Numbered from the stretch's first letter, positions 24,800 to 34,749 are shown. The stretch is 64,000 nt of DNA from Geothermovivens sp964644845 (GCA_964644845.1 CAZXXS010000035.1:1-64000), one strand, 5' to 3'. The notes: generated by a model from the letters alone, not told the origin. Numbers and translations are program-made.

Positions 24800-27349
24800 T
24801 CACCGTTGCAGGACTACCCGAATTTGGTCCTGCTCGCCCGATCCACTTACCAGGCGTACCACGTAGACCCCCGAAGAAACCGTTGTCCCCGTGTCGCTTT
24901 TCCCGTCCCAAACGACTCGGTGCCGCCCCGCGGCTTGTTGCCCGCTACTCAGCGTTCGCACCCGTCGACCATTCAGATCGTACACCGTGAGCGTCACGGC
25001 TGAGTCCCGACGTAGCCTGTACTCGATTGTCGTTTCCGCGTTGAAAGGGTTCGGGTGGTTTGGCAACAAACCGAACGTGTGCGGCAGATTCTTCAAGCCC
25101 TCAACTCCACTCGTGGTTCGCGTGGAGTAAACGTAGTTGAATCTTCCGCCCGGTGCGGCGTCGCCATTTACGTAGAAAGTCATCACGTCGCCGTCCTCTT
25201 GAGCGTTGTCGCTCCACTTGAACTCGAAATCAAGCGGCCTTGTAGCAGGCAAACCAAGCAAACACCTCGGTACCTTGAGAGCCAGCTTGTTGCCTCGAAC
25301 AACGTACGCCGCCCCACCGACGCGTCGCCAATTCCAACCTCCCTGGCTCTTTTCGACCACAGCGGAGTCCCCAGGGTTCACACGGTTTACAACGAAATCG
25401 TAACCCTCCCACCCCGTGGTTTTGTCCCGGTCTACGTCGATCCACAAGCGCATCCAGCGGGGGTCCACGGGAGACGTCAGCGATGCAGCGGTTTCCACGT
25501 AGAAGTAGACAAAATCTCGATCGCGTGCGACCTTAGCAAGCACAATGTCGTTTCGACCCGTCTCGTTTACGTAGACCAGCTGGTCGCCCTGGCCGCGGTG
25601 ATGCCGGTGCAATGTGTCACCCCGGTAGTCGCGGTAATCCGGTTTGACATCGGTCCACTGGTCGAATTGACCAAGTTCGATCGTCTTTTCGCTGGAGGTG
25701 GGTTCCTGGCGCTGCATGCCTTTGAAACGGCGCACGTTGCTCACGAGCTGCAAGTAGTAGACATCCCCAAAGCGTCCCCAGGACTTCACCGGTTCGATGT
25801 CGCGGCTCTTGTCCCAGTTGTACTCATCCGGAAAGGCGTTCGGGAACGGCACGCCAATGCAACCTCCCCAGCTCCGGAAACGCCCCGCCGTCCATTCGTT
25901 CCAGCCGGTTACAAAAACCATTTCCGGGTCGAGCTCGAACGCCCGATCCCACTGCTCCTGAAAATTGAGTCCGTACAGGTAAGCGTCCTGACGAGGATCC
26001 TGCCCGTGCCGGCGTGTGTAACTACGTCCGTACGTACCGGGCGCGTTGAAAGCGTAACAACGCCCCCCGCTGGCGTCGTTGGCGTTTTGAGCCACCCCGA
26101 CGGTTACTTCCTCTGGTGGAGTTGTTCCTCCGTAGCCGTGTTGCGGGTACACTTCCAGCCAGCCCCAGTGGTCGTTGCGGCTGGGTCCGTTGACGTAGTC
26201 CGGCTGACCGGGCCGAAACGTGAAGAAATCCCTGATTTCTACCGCAAGGGAAGATTCGCAGCCCTCCACAAGTCGGACCGGTACGTGGGCAGACGTCTCA
26301 GGCACCAGATCCTGGCGGCTGGAATCGGCTGCCAGGTAGATGCCACACTCGTAGGCCCCTGTTACGGGTCGCCCGTTGAAGTAGCTCTGGATGCCCGGGT
26401 GTCCCTGCTCGTCTTTCCACACGCCGACCATTTCCACGGGATCGCTCAACACCCAGAGGTAGTCACCCGGCTCCTGCGCTTCAAACGTGAGCTTGAGCCG
26501 GGCGTTGTCGGCAAAATTCTCAAACGCCTTGCGCGCAATCGGCGCGTGGGCTACCGACGTCACGTAAGCACCCCGCCACGGGTACAGACTCAAAGTGAGG
26601 TTCCCAACGTTGTTGCTCCAGCTTGGGCAATGCACATCGATTGCCACGAAGCGGGAGTGGGCCGTGAACCGCAAGCCGGCTGTGTCTCCTGGCTTGGCCC
26701 GAACCATTTCGGGGTAGGCCATGATCACAGGCTTGCCCTTCCACAAAAACCACAGGTCCCGGTACAAACCCGGACGGTAGAGATCGCGGTACAGCTCTTT
26801 AATCGAAACCAACGCGTCGTCCGTGGGACCAAAAGGCAACATGAAGGCAATCTGCGGCGTGTGGACGCCGTCCCGCCTGGCTTGTTCCCATACCTGCAAC
26901 AGCTTTGTGTACGAAGATTTCCAGGTGAAACTGCCATTGGTACAGTCGAAAAACACGGCGTCGATTCTGGCGTCGGCGAGCATCTCGGCGTGTTTGCGCA
27001 AAACCCACGCGTCGGTGGTGCGGTAGTAACCGAACAGGGGTTCGTCCCACCAGAAAACACCACCCCAGATGCCTTTCCAGGCGGGATGATCCGGGTCGCT
27101 GGCAGCTTCGGGATGTTCCCGCAGAATTTGGGAGACATTCAGCACCGGACTAAAATCAGCCAGCTGATCCGTGTGCCACGTCCAGTAGAAAATGGCCACT
27201 TTCTTGTCCGGGCGCACGGGCCCCACCTCTTCCGCTGTGGGCAGAACGCGACCCAAAGCGTCTGTAGCCACCCAGAAGTCGCTGTTTACCCACCGCGTCT
27301 GGGAAAACACGACGCTCGGCAACAAAAGGAACAGGAAAACAGCACGCAT
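24800..27349 (-). CDS. Secreted glycosidase-like protein with CBM9-type and type IX domains
   Basis: This 849-residue protein has a signal peptide (MRAVFLFLLLPSVVFSQ). The first part (about 40-540) looks like a GH71/GH99-type TIM barrel: 'VAIFYWTWHTDQL', 'GVFWWDEPLFGYYRTTD', 'IDAVFFDCTNGSF' and 'MVFVTGWNEWTAG', the last resembling the conserved 'GWNEW' end of that fold. A CBM9-like beta-sandwich follows (about 558-742: 'FVYFYVETAA', 'WMRLWIDVDRDKTTGWEGYD'). The last part, 759-849, is a type IX sorting domain (HPNPFNAETT, SSGVYVV). A carbohydrate-degrading enzyme is likely; the substrate is not. I chose the ATG at 27349 because the signal peptide starts there and GGAGG lies ten bases upstream. 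Confidence 0.75.
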   Translation of the reverse strand: MRAVFLFLLLPSVVFSQTRWVNSDFWVATDALGRVLPTAEEVGPVRPDKKVAIFYWTWHTDQLADFSPVLNVSQILREHPEAASDPDHPAWKGIWGGVFWWDEPLFGYYRTTDAWVLRKHAEMLADARIDAVFFDCTNGSFTWKSSYTKLLQVWEQARRDGVHTPQIAFMLPFGPTDDALVSIKELYRDLYRPGLYRDLWFLWKGKPVIMAYPEMVRAKPGDTAGLRFTAHSRFVAIDVHCPSWSNNVGNLTLSLYPWRGAYVTSVAHAPIARKAFENFADNARLKLTFEAQEPGDYLWVLSDPVEMVGVWKDEQGHPGIQSYFNGRPVTGAYECGIYLAADSSRQDLVPETSAHVPVRLVEGCESSLAVEIRDFFTFRPGQPDYVNGPSRNDHWGWLEVYPQHGYGGTTPPEEVTVGVAQNANDASGGRCYAFNAPGTYGRSYTRRHGQDPRQDAYLYGLNFQEQWDRAFELDPEMVFVTGWNEWTAGRFRSWGGCIGVPFPNAFPDEYNWDKSRDIEPVKSWGRFGDVYYLQLVSNVRRFKGMQRQEPTSSEKTIELGQFDQWTDVKPDYRDYRGDTLHRHHRGQGDQLVYVNETGRNDIVLAKVARDRDFVYFYVETAASLTSPVDPRWMRLWIDVDRDKTTGWEGYDFVVNRVNPGDSAVVEKSQGGWNWRRVGGAAYVVRGNKLALKVPRCLLGLPATRPLDFEFKWSDNAQEDGDVMTFYVNGDAAPGGRFNYVYSTRTTSGVEGLKNLPHTFGLLPNHPNPFNAETTIEYRLRRDSAVTLTVYDLNGRRVRTLSSGQQAAGRHRVVWDGKSDTGTTVSSGVYVVRLVSGSGEQDQIRVVLQR

Positions 27350-27536
27350 GATGGTCAACCCTCCACACCCTGACACGAAACGACCCGAACGCATCTGTAC
27401 CTGTTTGAGCGCCCAGCGTTCGAGTTCGCCATCTCGGGGCAGCCCGATGCCGACCGCCTCTCCAGCAAACCCCTTTGATCTCGCAAGAAGCTGAATCCCT
27501 CCCAGGACTCCGCGTCCCCCACAAACGCGGATCCGT

Positions 27537-28364
27537 TCACACCTTCCTCTCTTTGCCCCACAGCCGTTGCGCAGCCGGCCACAGCTTTGTTTGAACGAGC
27601 TGAACAAGCGTGCTCCCCCGACTGCCCAATCCAACGATCACCTGAGCCAGGTCGAAAATCGCCTGAACCGCGCCCCCACCCACCACTTTCCAGCTGACAA
27701 GCCACGCCGTGTCTGGAAGGTACACTGCCCGCCGGGGGATCACGGCCACCCCGTCCCGTAGCGTCACGCCGCGTCTGGCCGACGTGTACAACAGTGCGAC
27801 CTCTCTGTAGCCCACTTCCGCTGCGACTTCCAAAGCCCTTCGTGTAATCCTCCCGTACGGCGGCGCAAACGCCGTCACCCTCACCCCCAGGCGGTCTTCC
27901 AAGAGGGCTTTTGAATCCGCAAGTTCACGCTTTAGTTCACGGTGCGACAGGAAGCCCGTGTAGTGGTGTTTGTAGCCGTGAGACCCGATTTGCCAGCCGA
28001 GACGGATCATCTCTTGCAGGTGCGGCCAGTCGACGTGAGGGAATTTGATGCCACCGAGATTCACGTCCCAGGTGTTCCATTTTCCCACATGCCCGGCCAC
28101 CACGAAGATCGTTGCAGGCCAGTTCCGCTCGGCCAAAAGCGGGAGTGCGTGTTCGTAAACTGAGAGGTAGGCGTCGTCAAAAGTGAGGGCAAGTTGCGGC
28201 TTTTCGTTAGCGCTCCACAGAGCATCCAACCGCACGACTGGCCAGCCGAGCCTTTGCAAACGCTCAAGGTGTTTGCGAAACTGACGCGGAGTAACGCGCG
28301 TGATGCCGAAATCGAAACGGGGTTCCACCATGTGGTAAGCCAACACGCTGAAACCCCGTCTCAT
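27537..28364 (-). CDS. Polysaccharide deacetylase family protein
   Basis: This 275-residue protein has the NodB fold: the metal-binding 'LTFDDAY' motif (TFDD), then 'IGSHGYKHHYTG' with the two histidines of the HxxxH motif, and 'AFAPPYGRI' as motif 3. Family members remove acetyl groups from chitin-like or peptidoglycan sugars with a divalent metal. No signal peptide is seen, so it may act in the cytoplasm or on a lipid-linked precursor. I chose the ATG at 28364 because it follows GGTGGAAAG and starts the conserved 'FSVLAYHMV' strand. It lies 28 bp after alanine dehydrogenase and is probably co-transcribed with it. Confidence 0.85.
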   Translation of the reverse strand: MRRGFSVLAYHMVEPRFDFGITRVTPRQFRKHLERLQRLGWPVVRLDALWSANEKPQLALTFDDAYLSVYEHALPLLAERNWPATIFVVAGHVGKWNTWDVNLGGIKFPHVDWPHLQEMIRLGWQIGSHGYKHHYTGFLSHRELKRELADSKALLEDRLGVRVTAFAPPYGRITRRALEVAAEVGYREVALLYTSARRGVTLRDGVAVIPRRAVYLPDTAWLVSWKVVGGGAVQAIFDLAQVIVGLGSRGSTLVQLVQTKLWPAAQRLWGKERKV

Positions 28365-28392
28365 CTTTCCACCGGTGATTTTCGGAACCCAA

Positions 28393-29511
28393 CTACGAAG
28401 CGAGCGCCTCTTCCAGAGGAACGTACGGAAGATCAAAGGCGTCGGCAACACCTTTGTAGGTCACCTTGCCGAAGTAAATGTTCACACCCTTGGCAAGTTC
28501 GGGATCTGCCTTCACCGCTTCAAGGTAGCCCATGTCGGCCAGCTTGACAGCGTACGGCAGCGTCGCATTTGTCAAGGCGATTGTACTCGTCATCGGGACA
28601 GCGCCCGGCATGTTGGCAACGCCGTAGTGGATCACTCCGTCTACCACATAGGTCGGGTTCGCGTGCGTGGTCGGGTGAATTGTTTCCACGCAGCCACCCT
28701 GATCAACCGCCACGTCCACGATCACGCTGCCTGGCTTCATCAGCTTCAGCATGTCGCGTGTGACCAGTTTCGGAGCCTTCGCGCCAGGGATCAACACCGC
28801 TCCTACTACAAGATCTGCGTGAGAAATGGCTTTCCGGATCGTTTCCGGGTTTGAGATCACCGTCCGGACGTTCTTCGGCATCACGTCGTCCAGGTAACGC
28901 AAACGCTCAAGATTCACGTCGAGGATGGTAACCTGCGCCCCAAGCCCCGCTGCCATTTTCGCGGCGTTGGTACCCACAACACCACCACCGATGATCACCA
29001 CGTTTGCCGGCTCCACACCCGGCACGCCCGACAACAGGATGCCCTTGCCACCGGTGACTTTCTCCAGACACTTGGCGCCTTCCTGAATGGACATGCGGCC
29101 GGCCACCTCGCTCATCGGAATCAGCAGCGGTAGCGAGCCGTCCGCAGCCTGTACCGTCTCGTAGGCAATCGCGACGCATTTCGTCTTGATGATGGCTTCG
29201 GTCAGCTCTCGGGAAGCCGCAAAGTGAAAGTACGTGAAAAGCACCTGACCTTCCCGAATCAGGTCGTACTCCTGGGGGAGCGGCTCTTTGACTTTCACGA
29301 TCATCTCGGCGTTGCCGTACACCTCGGCAGCCGAATCCACAATTTTCGCACCCGAACGCTCGTAGTCCCGGTCCTCAAAACCACTGCCTACCCCCGCACT
29401 CTTCTCGATGAGGACCGTGTGGCCGTGCTGGGTAAGGATTTCTACCCCCGCCGGAATCATTCCAACCCGGTTCTCGTTGGCTTTGATCTCCTTCGGAACG
29501 CCGATAACCAT
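28393..29511 (-). CDS. ald: Alanine dehydrogenase
   Basis: This 372-residue NAD-dependent enzyme converts L-alanine to pyruvate and ammonia, and the reverse. Family signatures are clear: 'MVIGVPKEIKANENRVGMIP' at the start, the NAD-binding glycine loop in 'VVIIGGGVVGTNAAKMA', 'VDVAVDQGGCVETI' and 'NMPGAVPMTSTIALTNATLP'. The length is typical. It follows the M16 peptidase by 26 bp and precedes the deacetylase, within a run that starts at pnp. No amino-acid-specific regulator lies beside it. Confidence 0.95.
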   Translation of the reverse strand: MVIGVPKEIKANENRVGMIPAGVEILTQHGHTVLIEKSAGVGSGFEDRDYERSGAKIVDSAAEVYGNAEMIVKVKEPLPQEYDLIREGQVLFTYFHFAASRELTEAIIKTKCVAIAYETVQAADGSLPLLIPMSEVAGRMSIQEGAKCLEKVTGGKGILLSGVPGVEPANVVIIGGGVVGTNAAKMAAGLGAQVTILDVNLERLRYLDDVMPKNVRTVISNPETIRKAISHADLVVGAVLIPGAKAPKLVTRDMLKLMKPGSVIVDVAVDQGGCVETIHPTTHANPTYVVDGVIHYGVANMPGAVPMTSTIALTNATLPYAVKLADMGYLEAVKADPELAKGVNIYFGKVTYKGVADAFDLPYVPLEEALAS

Positions 29512-29537
29512 CGTCGCCTCCCTTCAGTCAGTTCAAG

Positions 29538-30779
29538 TTAATCCGGCAAAAGCGTCACTGATGCGGTATTTTCCGACCTGTAGATCTGTTCCGCAACTTC
29601 AACCACGGAATCCCGCGTCACGGAATCGATCGCTTCGGCAACTTCGTCGAGTGTGTAGTGGCGACCCAGGTAGATTTCCAGACGCGCCAGCCGATTCATG
29701 CGGCTACCCGTGCTCTCAAGCCCGAGCAACAGGCTGCCTTTAAGCTGCCTCTTTGTACGATCGACCTCCTCGTTTTTCACGTCCCCCCGCGCCAGCTGCG
29801 CAAGCTCTTCGCGGATCAGCTCCTCGGTGTGCTCCGCGTTTCCCACCTCCGTTGCCGCGTACACCCCGTAGACTCCGGTGTCGGCCAGGAAATCCAGGAA
29901 GGAGTAAACCGAGTAAGCCAGCCCGAGATTTTCGCGAATGTTCTGAAAGAGCCGGGAGCTCATGCCCCCACCCAGCAACGTGTCCAACACCAGCAAGGGA
30001 AACTTGCGGTCGTCCCCGTACGCGAGGCCCCTTCCACCAACGCAAATGTGCGCTTGCTGGCAGTTCCCATGTTTGTCCCGCACCCGTTTAGCCTCAAAAA
30101 CAGGCACCGGCTGCAGCTTTCGCTTTTCGCCCGGCAGGGCGTCTGCAAAATGCTTCCGCACGAGATCCACGACGGCCTCATGCTCCACGTTGCCGGCGAC
30201 GGCCACCACGATGCGAGGAGCCGTGTACTGGCGCCTCATGTGCGTCACCAGCGTCTCACGCGTCATTTTCAGCACATTTTCTTCTGTGCCGTGGATTTCC
30301 TGTGCCAGCGGGTGATTGTCGAACACCGTGCGGTAGAAACGTTCGAAAATCACCTCTTCCGGGGTTTCCCGGTACTGACTGATCTCCTGCAGGATCACCT
30401 GCTTTTCTTTCTCGATCTCGGCTGGATCAAAGGCGGGATGCAGGAGCAGATCGGAAACCACCTCCACCGCGAGGGGGAGGTCTTCATCCAGCACGTGAGC
30501 GCTGTAGCAACTCAGCTCCTTCGTGGTAAAGGCGTTTAGACTCCCCCCCACGGACTCCAGAGCTTCAGCAATTTCCCGCGCGTTCCGGTGTTCGGTCCCT
30601 TTGAACAGCATGTGCTCGAGGAAATGCGACACCCCGTTGACCGAAGCGTCTTCATCCCTCGAACCTGCTTCGACCCAAACGCCCAACGCCGCAGATCGGA
30701 CGTTGGGCATCCGCTCGGTGACCACCCGCAGACCGTTCTCCAGGACCGTCCGCCGGTACGTAGTGTTGTCGCTGACCAA
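29538..30779 (-). CDS. M16 family zinc peptidase (processing-peptidase type)
   Basis: This 413-residue single-unit M16B peptidase has the inverted zinc motif HFLEH (His52, Glu55, His56), with the third ligand Glu further on in 'EIEKEKQVILQEI'. The C-terminal half repeats the fold without the motif ('ICVGGRGLAYGDDRKFPLLV'). Such proteins are often encoded next to pnp and are used in peptide or precursor processing. The start codon is TTG at 30779, with GAGG nine bases upstream. It starts 6 bp after the pnp stop. Confidence 0.92.
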   Translation of the reverse strand: MVSDNTTYRRTVLENGLRVVTERMPNVRSAALGVWVEAGSRDEDASVNGVSHFLEHMLFKGTEHRNAREIAEALESVGGSLNAFTTKELSCYSAHVLDEDLPLAVEVVSDLLLHPAFDPAEIEKEKQVILQEISQYRETPEEVIFERFYRTVFDNHPLAQEIHGTEENVLKMTRETLVTHMRRQYTAPRIVVAVAGNVEHEAVVDLVRKHFADALPGEKRKLQPVPVFEAKRVRDKHGNCQQAHICVGGRGLAYGDDRKFPLLVLDTLLGGGMSSRLFQNIRENLGLAYSVYSFLDFLADTGVYGVYAATEVGNAEHTEELIREELAQLARGDVKNEEVDRTKRQLKGSLLLGLESTGSRMNRLARLEIYLGRHYTLDEVAEAIDSVTRDSVVEVAEQIYRSENTASVTLLPD

Positions 30780-30785
30780 TCGGTG

Positions 30786-32999
30786 TTACCTCGGGCTTCG
30801 TCTGCCGCGCTCGCGATCGTGACCCCGCGGTCTGTCGTGACGGCGATCGCCACGTGGACGGCGGTGTTCACTACCCTCGCGCGGTGGCCGGCCTCTTCCT
30901 TCCTCTCCTTCAGATCCTTCTTCCCGCGGCAAAAGGGCCTTGCGGCTCAGGTCAAGCTTTCCGTTCGTGTCGATGCCAACGAGCTTCACCTCAACCTCGT
31001 CCCCGACACTCAGAACGTCCTCCACTCGCCGGACCCGGTGATGTTCGAGTTCGCTGATGTGGAGCAACCCTTCTTTGCCTGGAAGAATCTCGACAAAAGC
31101 CCCGAAGTTCGTGATTTTCTTGACCCGCCCGATGTAGGTTTTGCCGATCTCGGGTAACTCCGTCAGCCGCTCGATCATCTCCTTGGCCCGCTCACACGCT
31201 TCCGGATCCGTCGAAGCAATGTGCACCGTGCCGTCGTCGTCGATGTCCACGGTAGCACCCGTCTTTTCGATGATGCTCCGGATCGTCTTGCCGCCCGGGC
31301 CAATCACCAAACCAATTTGGTCGACATCGATGTGCATCGAGACAATCCGCGGAGCGTAGGGCGACAGTTCCGGCCGTGGAGTGGGCAGGGTGGCGTTCAT
31401 GATGTCCAGGATCTTCATTCTGGCTTCACGCGCCTGTTCCAGTGCTCGCGCCATCACCTCCATCGGGATGCCGCTGATCTTGATGTCCATCTGCACCGCA
31501 GTAACACCCTGCCTTGAACCCGCCACTTTGAAATCCATGTCGCCAAAGTGGTCTTCGTCGCCCAGGATGTCGGTGAGGATGTGGAACTGGTCGTCTTCCT
31601 TGATCAGCCCCATGGCAATGCCCGCAACGGCCTCCTTGATCGGCACACCGGCATCCATCAACGAAAGTGATCCAGCGCATACCGTGGCCATCGAGGAAGA
31701 GCCGTTCGATTCCAAAATGTCGGAAACCACGCGGATCGTGTAGGGGAACACCTCCTCGGCAGGAATCATCGGCTTGAGGGCTCGCTCGGCCAGATTGCCA
31801 TGGCCAATCTCGCGGCGACTCGGTCCGCGAATGGGCCTCACCTCGCCCACGCTGAAGGGCGGGAAGTTGTAGTGCAACATGTAGCTCTTGAAGAAATCGC
31901 CCTCCAGCTCCTCCATCTTCTGCTCGTCCATCTTTGTGCCGAGCGTGGTTGCCGCCAGCGCCTGTGTTTGCCCACGGGTGAACAAGGCCGAACCGTGCGC
32001 ACGCGGCAGCACACCGACCTCCGCCGTCACGGGGCGAATTTCGTCGAGCTTGCGGCCGTCCACACGCCGCCCCTCCTCGACAATCATTCGCCGTAGCATT
32101 TGCTTTTGCAGGTCGGTAACAATCTCGGCAATCTGCAGTTCGCTTTCGGGGAACTGTTCCGCCAGCTCTTCCACAACCTTTTGCAAGACCTGGCTGACGG
32201 CTTCTTTCCGGTCGGCTTTTTCCGTAATCCTCAGGGCCTGCGCCAGCGGTTCTTCCACCCGTTCGTGCACGGCCTGCACCAGCGCCTCTTCGGGCTCGTC
32301 GGGCTGGACCTCCAGTTTGGGCTTGCCGCAATCTTCCGCCAGCTGTTTCTGCAGCTCAATCGTTTCGCGGATCCCTTCGTGGGCAAATTCCAGCGCCTTC
32401 AGGAGCTCGTCCTCGGGAATTTCGCTGGCCTCACCCTCCACCATCACGATGGAGTCTTCGGTACCAGCCACTACAATGTCCATGTCGCTGGTTTCAAGCT
32501 CCTGGTACGTTGGGTTCAGCACCAGCTGTCCGGCGATTCGGCCAACACGAGCCGCACCGATCGGCCCCTCGAAGGGGATGTCGGAGATCGTCAGAGCCGC
32601 GGAGGCACCGATGATGCCCAGGATGTCGGGATCGTTCGCGCGGTCCGACGACAGAACCCAGATGATGATTTGCACCTCACGTTTCAGCCCCTTCGGGAAA
32701 AGCGGCCGGATCGGCCGATCAACCAATCGCGCGCTGAGCACCTCCGTCTCCGTCGGTCGTCCCTCGCGCTTGAAAAAGCCACCAGGAATGCGACCCGCCG
32801 CGTAGGCCTTCTCGCGGTAGTCTACCGTGAGAGGGAAGAAACCCTGCGGCGGCAGGTCACTCTCGGACATCGTTGCCGCTGCCAGAATGACCGTGTCACC
32901 GTACTGCACCCAGACGGATCCGTTGGCCTGCCTGGCCACTTTGCCGCTCTGGAGTAACAGCCTTCGCCCCCCAACTTCTTTGCTCCGTTCAAATACCAT
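30786..32999 (-). CDS. pnp: Polyribonucleotide nucleotidyltransferase (PNPase)
   Basis: This 737-residue enzyme degrades RNA 3' to 5' by phosphorolysis. It has two RNase PH domains (about 10-140 and 320-540, the second with 'GHGNLAERAL' and 'DILGDEDHFGDMDFKVAGS'), a KH domain ('DQIGLVIGPGGKTIRSI', about 560-615) and an S1 domain ('GKTYIGRVKKITNFGAFVE', about 620-690). The tail (about 695-737) is rich in Arg, Gly, Glu and Pro. The ATG has a GGAGG four bases upstream. Normally it follows rpsO directly; here a four-gene ABC cassette intervenes. Confidence 0.97.
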   Translation of the reverse strand: MVFERSKEVGGRRLLLQSGKVARQANGSVWVQYGDTVILAAATMSESDLPPQGFFPLTVDYREKAYAAGRIPGGFFKREGRPTETEVLSARLVDRPIRPLFPKGLKREVQIIIWVLSSDRANDPDILGIIGASAALTISDIPFEGPIGAARVGRIAGQLVLNPTYQELETSDMDIVVAGTEDSIVMVEGEASEIPEDELLKALEFAHEGIRETIELQKQLAEDCGKPKLEVQPDEPEEALVQAVHERVEEPLAQALRITEKADRKEAVSQVLQKVVEELAEQFPESELQIAEIVTDLQKQMLRRMIVEEGRRVDGRKLDEIRPVTAEVGVLPRAHGSALFTRGQTQALAATTLGTKMDEQKMEELEGDFFKSYMLHYNFPPFSVGEVRPIRGPSRREIGHGNLAERALKPMIPAEEVFPYTIRVVSDILESNGSSSMATVCAGSLSLMDAGVPIKEAVAGIAMGLIKEDDQFHILTDILGDEDHFGDMDFKVAGSRQGVTAVQMDIKISGIPMEVMARALEQAREARMKILDIMNATLPTPRPELSPYAPRIVSMHIDVDQIGLVIGPGGKTIRSIIEKTGATVDIDDDGTVHIASTDPEACERAKEMIERLTELPEIGKTYIGRVKKITNFGAFVEILPGKEGLLHISELEHHRVRRVEDVLSVGDEVEVKLVGIDTNGKLDLSRKALLPREEGSEGEEGRGRPPREGSEHRRPRGDRRHDRPRGHDRERGRRSPR

Positions 33000-33330
33000 C
33001 TTACCTCCAACAACTGATTGTGAAACTACAAAACAAACGTCGCGATTTCGATCTTCTCAAATCTCGTTGCCGTTCACAGACAGGAAAATCCACAAACAGG
33101 GCTAAGTCAGCCATCCTCGGCAACATTTAACCCTTCCACTCCGGGCATTCAGCGAAACCCGTGGCTGATCACACCCCCTTTTCTCCGGCAAAGTGCGACT
33201 GCACACAGAGTCCGCATTTCGAAGGCTTTGTGCTGATCCATTCCTGCCCCGACTTCGAGCCCGACCCGGTTCCCCCCAGCCACTTTCGCCTCAGGGAAGT
33301 CCAGATCTATTTCGCCGCTTGAACAAACAA
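33000..33330. other. Leader region upstream of pnp
   Basis: These 331 bases lie between a strong terminator and the pnp start. A 64-codon ORF on the minus strand has no recognisable domain. A weak promoter-like pair (TTGAGA, 17 bp, TTTGTT) lies within about 60 bases of the pnp start codon. The stretch is probably an untranslated pnp leader. Confidence 0.4.
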
Positions 33331-33357
33331 GGGGTCCCGACAAAATGTCAGGACCCC
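33331..33357 (-). terminator. Terminator of the ABC/DUF4340 cassette
   Basis: An 11-base hairpin arm pair (GGGGTCCCGAC at 33331-33341, GTCAGGACCCC at 33347-33357, one mismatch) encloses a short A-rich loop. On the minus strand TTGTTTGTTC follows. It lies six bases after the DUF4340 stop and separates the cassette from pnp. Confidence 0.85.
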
Positions 33358-33363
33358 TGGTCT

Positions 33364-34749
33364 TTACTGACCCTTGGCTGTGTCTGCCTTTGCTGTGTCT
33401 GCTGCTGCAACCGGTTCCGGTTTCGGCTCAGCAATGTCGTCCAGGGTGAATTTCAGCTTGTCCAGTGTGTTCTTATTCACGACCACAATTGGCCCCTCGT
33501 TTCCGGCCATGGCGTAAATGCCGTCCTTGGTGTTCGAACCGAGTCGCAGATCAGCCAGAAGTTCGCCGTTGCCGTACAGCTTGACCTCCACAAGCGGTTT
33601 GTCCAGATGGTACTTAGCCAGGTTCGTCGGCTTTTCGCTCACAAACTTCTTGGCCCTAACCCCAACCACGGTACCGGCAATGCCCGACATCCGCCACGAT
33701 TTTGCCTTCCGCTTTTCAGGCTCCAGCACTTGCCACGTACCGTTGGTGTCCTTTGCACACACAAACCGACTTGCCGGGTAGATCAACTCCAGGCTGTCGA
33801 CCTGAGTGGTCAAGAAATCGAACAATTTCTTCTTGCGCAGGTCAAAGGTACTCACCTGCAGGTTGTGGACCAACAGCGAATCGACCATGAACACCGGCGG
33901 ACGGCTTTCGTCTTTCGCGTAGTACTGAGCCCCTTTGCGTTTGCCGATCAGGAGCGTCTTCTTCGCTTTGTCGGCACCAACGGTCAAATCCACACGCACG
34001 GTTGGCCTGGTCAACCCGTACTTCGCCAGATCCTTCGCTTCCTCTTCCACAAACTTTTTGGCGCGAGCATTCCTGAGACGGCCGAGGAGGTCGTCTACTT
34101 TGAATTTCTCGGCCTCGGTTTTGATGGGCTTCTGAAGCTCCCACTTCTCGCCCTGCTTAGTGATCTCAAAGCGCCCGTGCCTGTTCTTAAGGACAATTTC
34201 CGACACCTGGTCCTTCTCGAAGGGCAAAACCGTCTTGTCGCGCAGGTTGTAGAGCGTCTTTTTGGCGTGGTTCAGCAAACTCGTCGTTGTGGTGAACACC
34301 TTGTTCTCGTGGTTCATCCTGGCAAACACGTAAGTGCCGGTGGGTGTTTTGTCGCCCAAATGAATCGTGTCTTTGCCAGCACTGTGCACCAGGATGATGT
34401 CGTAACGCGGAGGTGCCAAACCGTAGTCGGCAAAATTCACGGAGTCGGACGCCACCGTGCGGTAGCGCTTCGCCCAGCGGAAGGTACTCACAATGCCCTG
34501 CACAGCGCTGCGGTCAGCCCGCGTGTACACAGGCTCCAGAATTTCCCACTGGTCCTTCTCCTTGACAAGATGGATACCGGACGGTTTCAGGATAATTTCT
34601 CGAATGCTGTCCGGATCGACTTGGACGAGCTTGCTTTCCTTTTCCTCAACCTCTTTTTTCTTCTCGGAGCGCTTGACGTCGCCAAAGTACACAATCACTA
34701 CCAGGACAGCCAGGATCGCCGCGAGAATTCCCGTCGTTTTGAATTTCAT
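33364..34749 (-). CDS. DUF4340 protein of Gld-type ABC cassette
   Basis: This 461-residue protein has one N-terminal transmembrane helix (about 7-23) and an extracytoplasmic body. The body shows repeated DUF4340-type units, each with a 'W.L..P....AD...V..L...L' rhythm and 'KYGL' or 'YHLDKP' phrases (ADYGLAPP, AKYGLTRP, AKYHLDKP). The function of the domain is not known; it regularly accompanies GldG-like proteins and an ABC exporter. The C terminus is rich in Ala, Lys, Asp and Thr. It is the last gene of the cassette, just before a terminator. Confidence 0.85.
   Translation of the reverse strand: MKFKTTGILAAILAVLVVIVYFGDVKRSEKKKEVEEKESKLVQVDPDSIREIILKPSGIHLVKEKDQWEILEPVYTRADRSAVQGIVSTFRWAKRYRTVASDSVNFADYGLAPPRYDIILVHSAGKDTIHLGDKTPTGTYVFARMNHENKVFTTTTSLLNHAKKTLYNLRDKTVLPFEKDQVSEIVLKNRHGRFEITKQGEKWELQKPIKTEAEKFKVDDLLGRLRNARAKKFVEEEAKDLAKYGLTRPTVRVDLTVGADKAKKTLLIGKRKGAQYYAKDESRPPVFMVDSLLVHNLQVSTFDLRKKKLFDFLTTQVDSLELIYPASRFVCAKDTNGTWQVLEPEKRKAKSWRMSGIAGTVVGVRAKKFVSEKPTNLAKYHLDKPLVEVKLYGNGELLADLRLGSNTKDGIYAMAGNEGPIVVVNKNTLDKLKFTLDDIAEPKPEPVAAADTAKADTAKGQ

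Noticed and set aside
25055..27373. A 772-codon plus-strand ORF antisense to the glycosidase-like gene
   Set aside because: It mirrors the real gene on the other strand; there is no domain or plausible signal, and long antisense frames are common in GC-rich DNA with few TTA, CTA and TCA codons.
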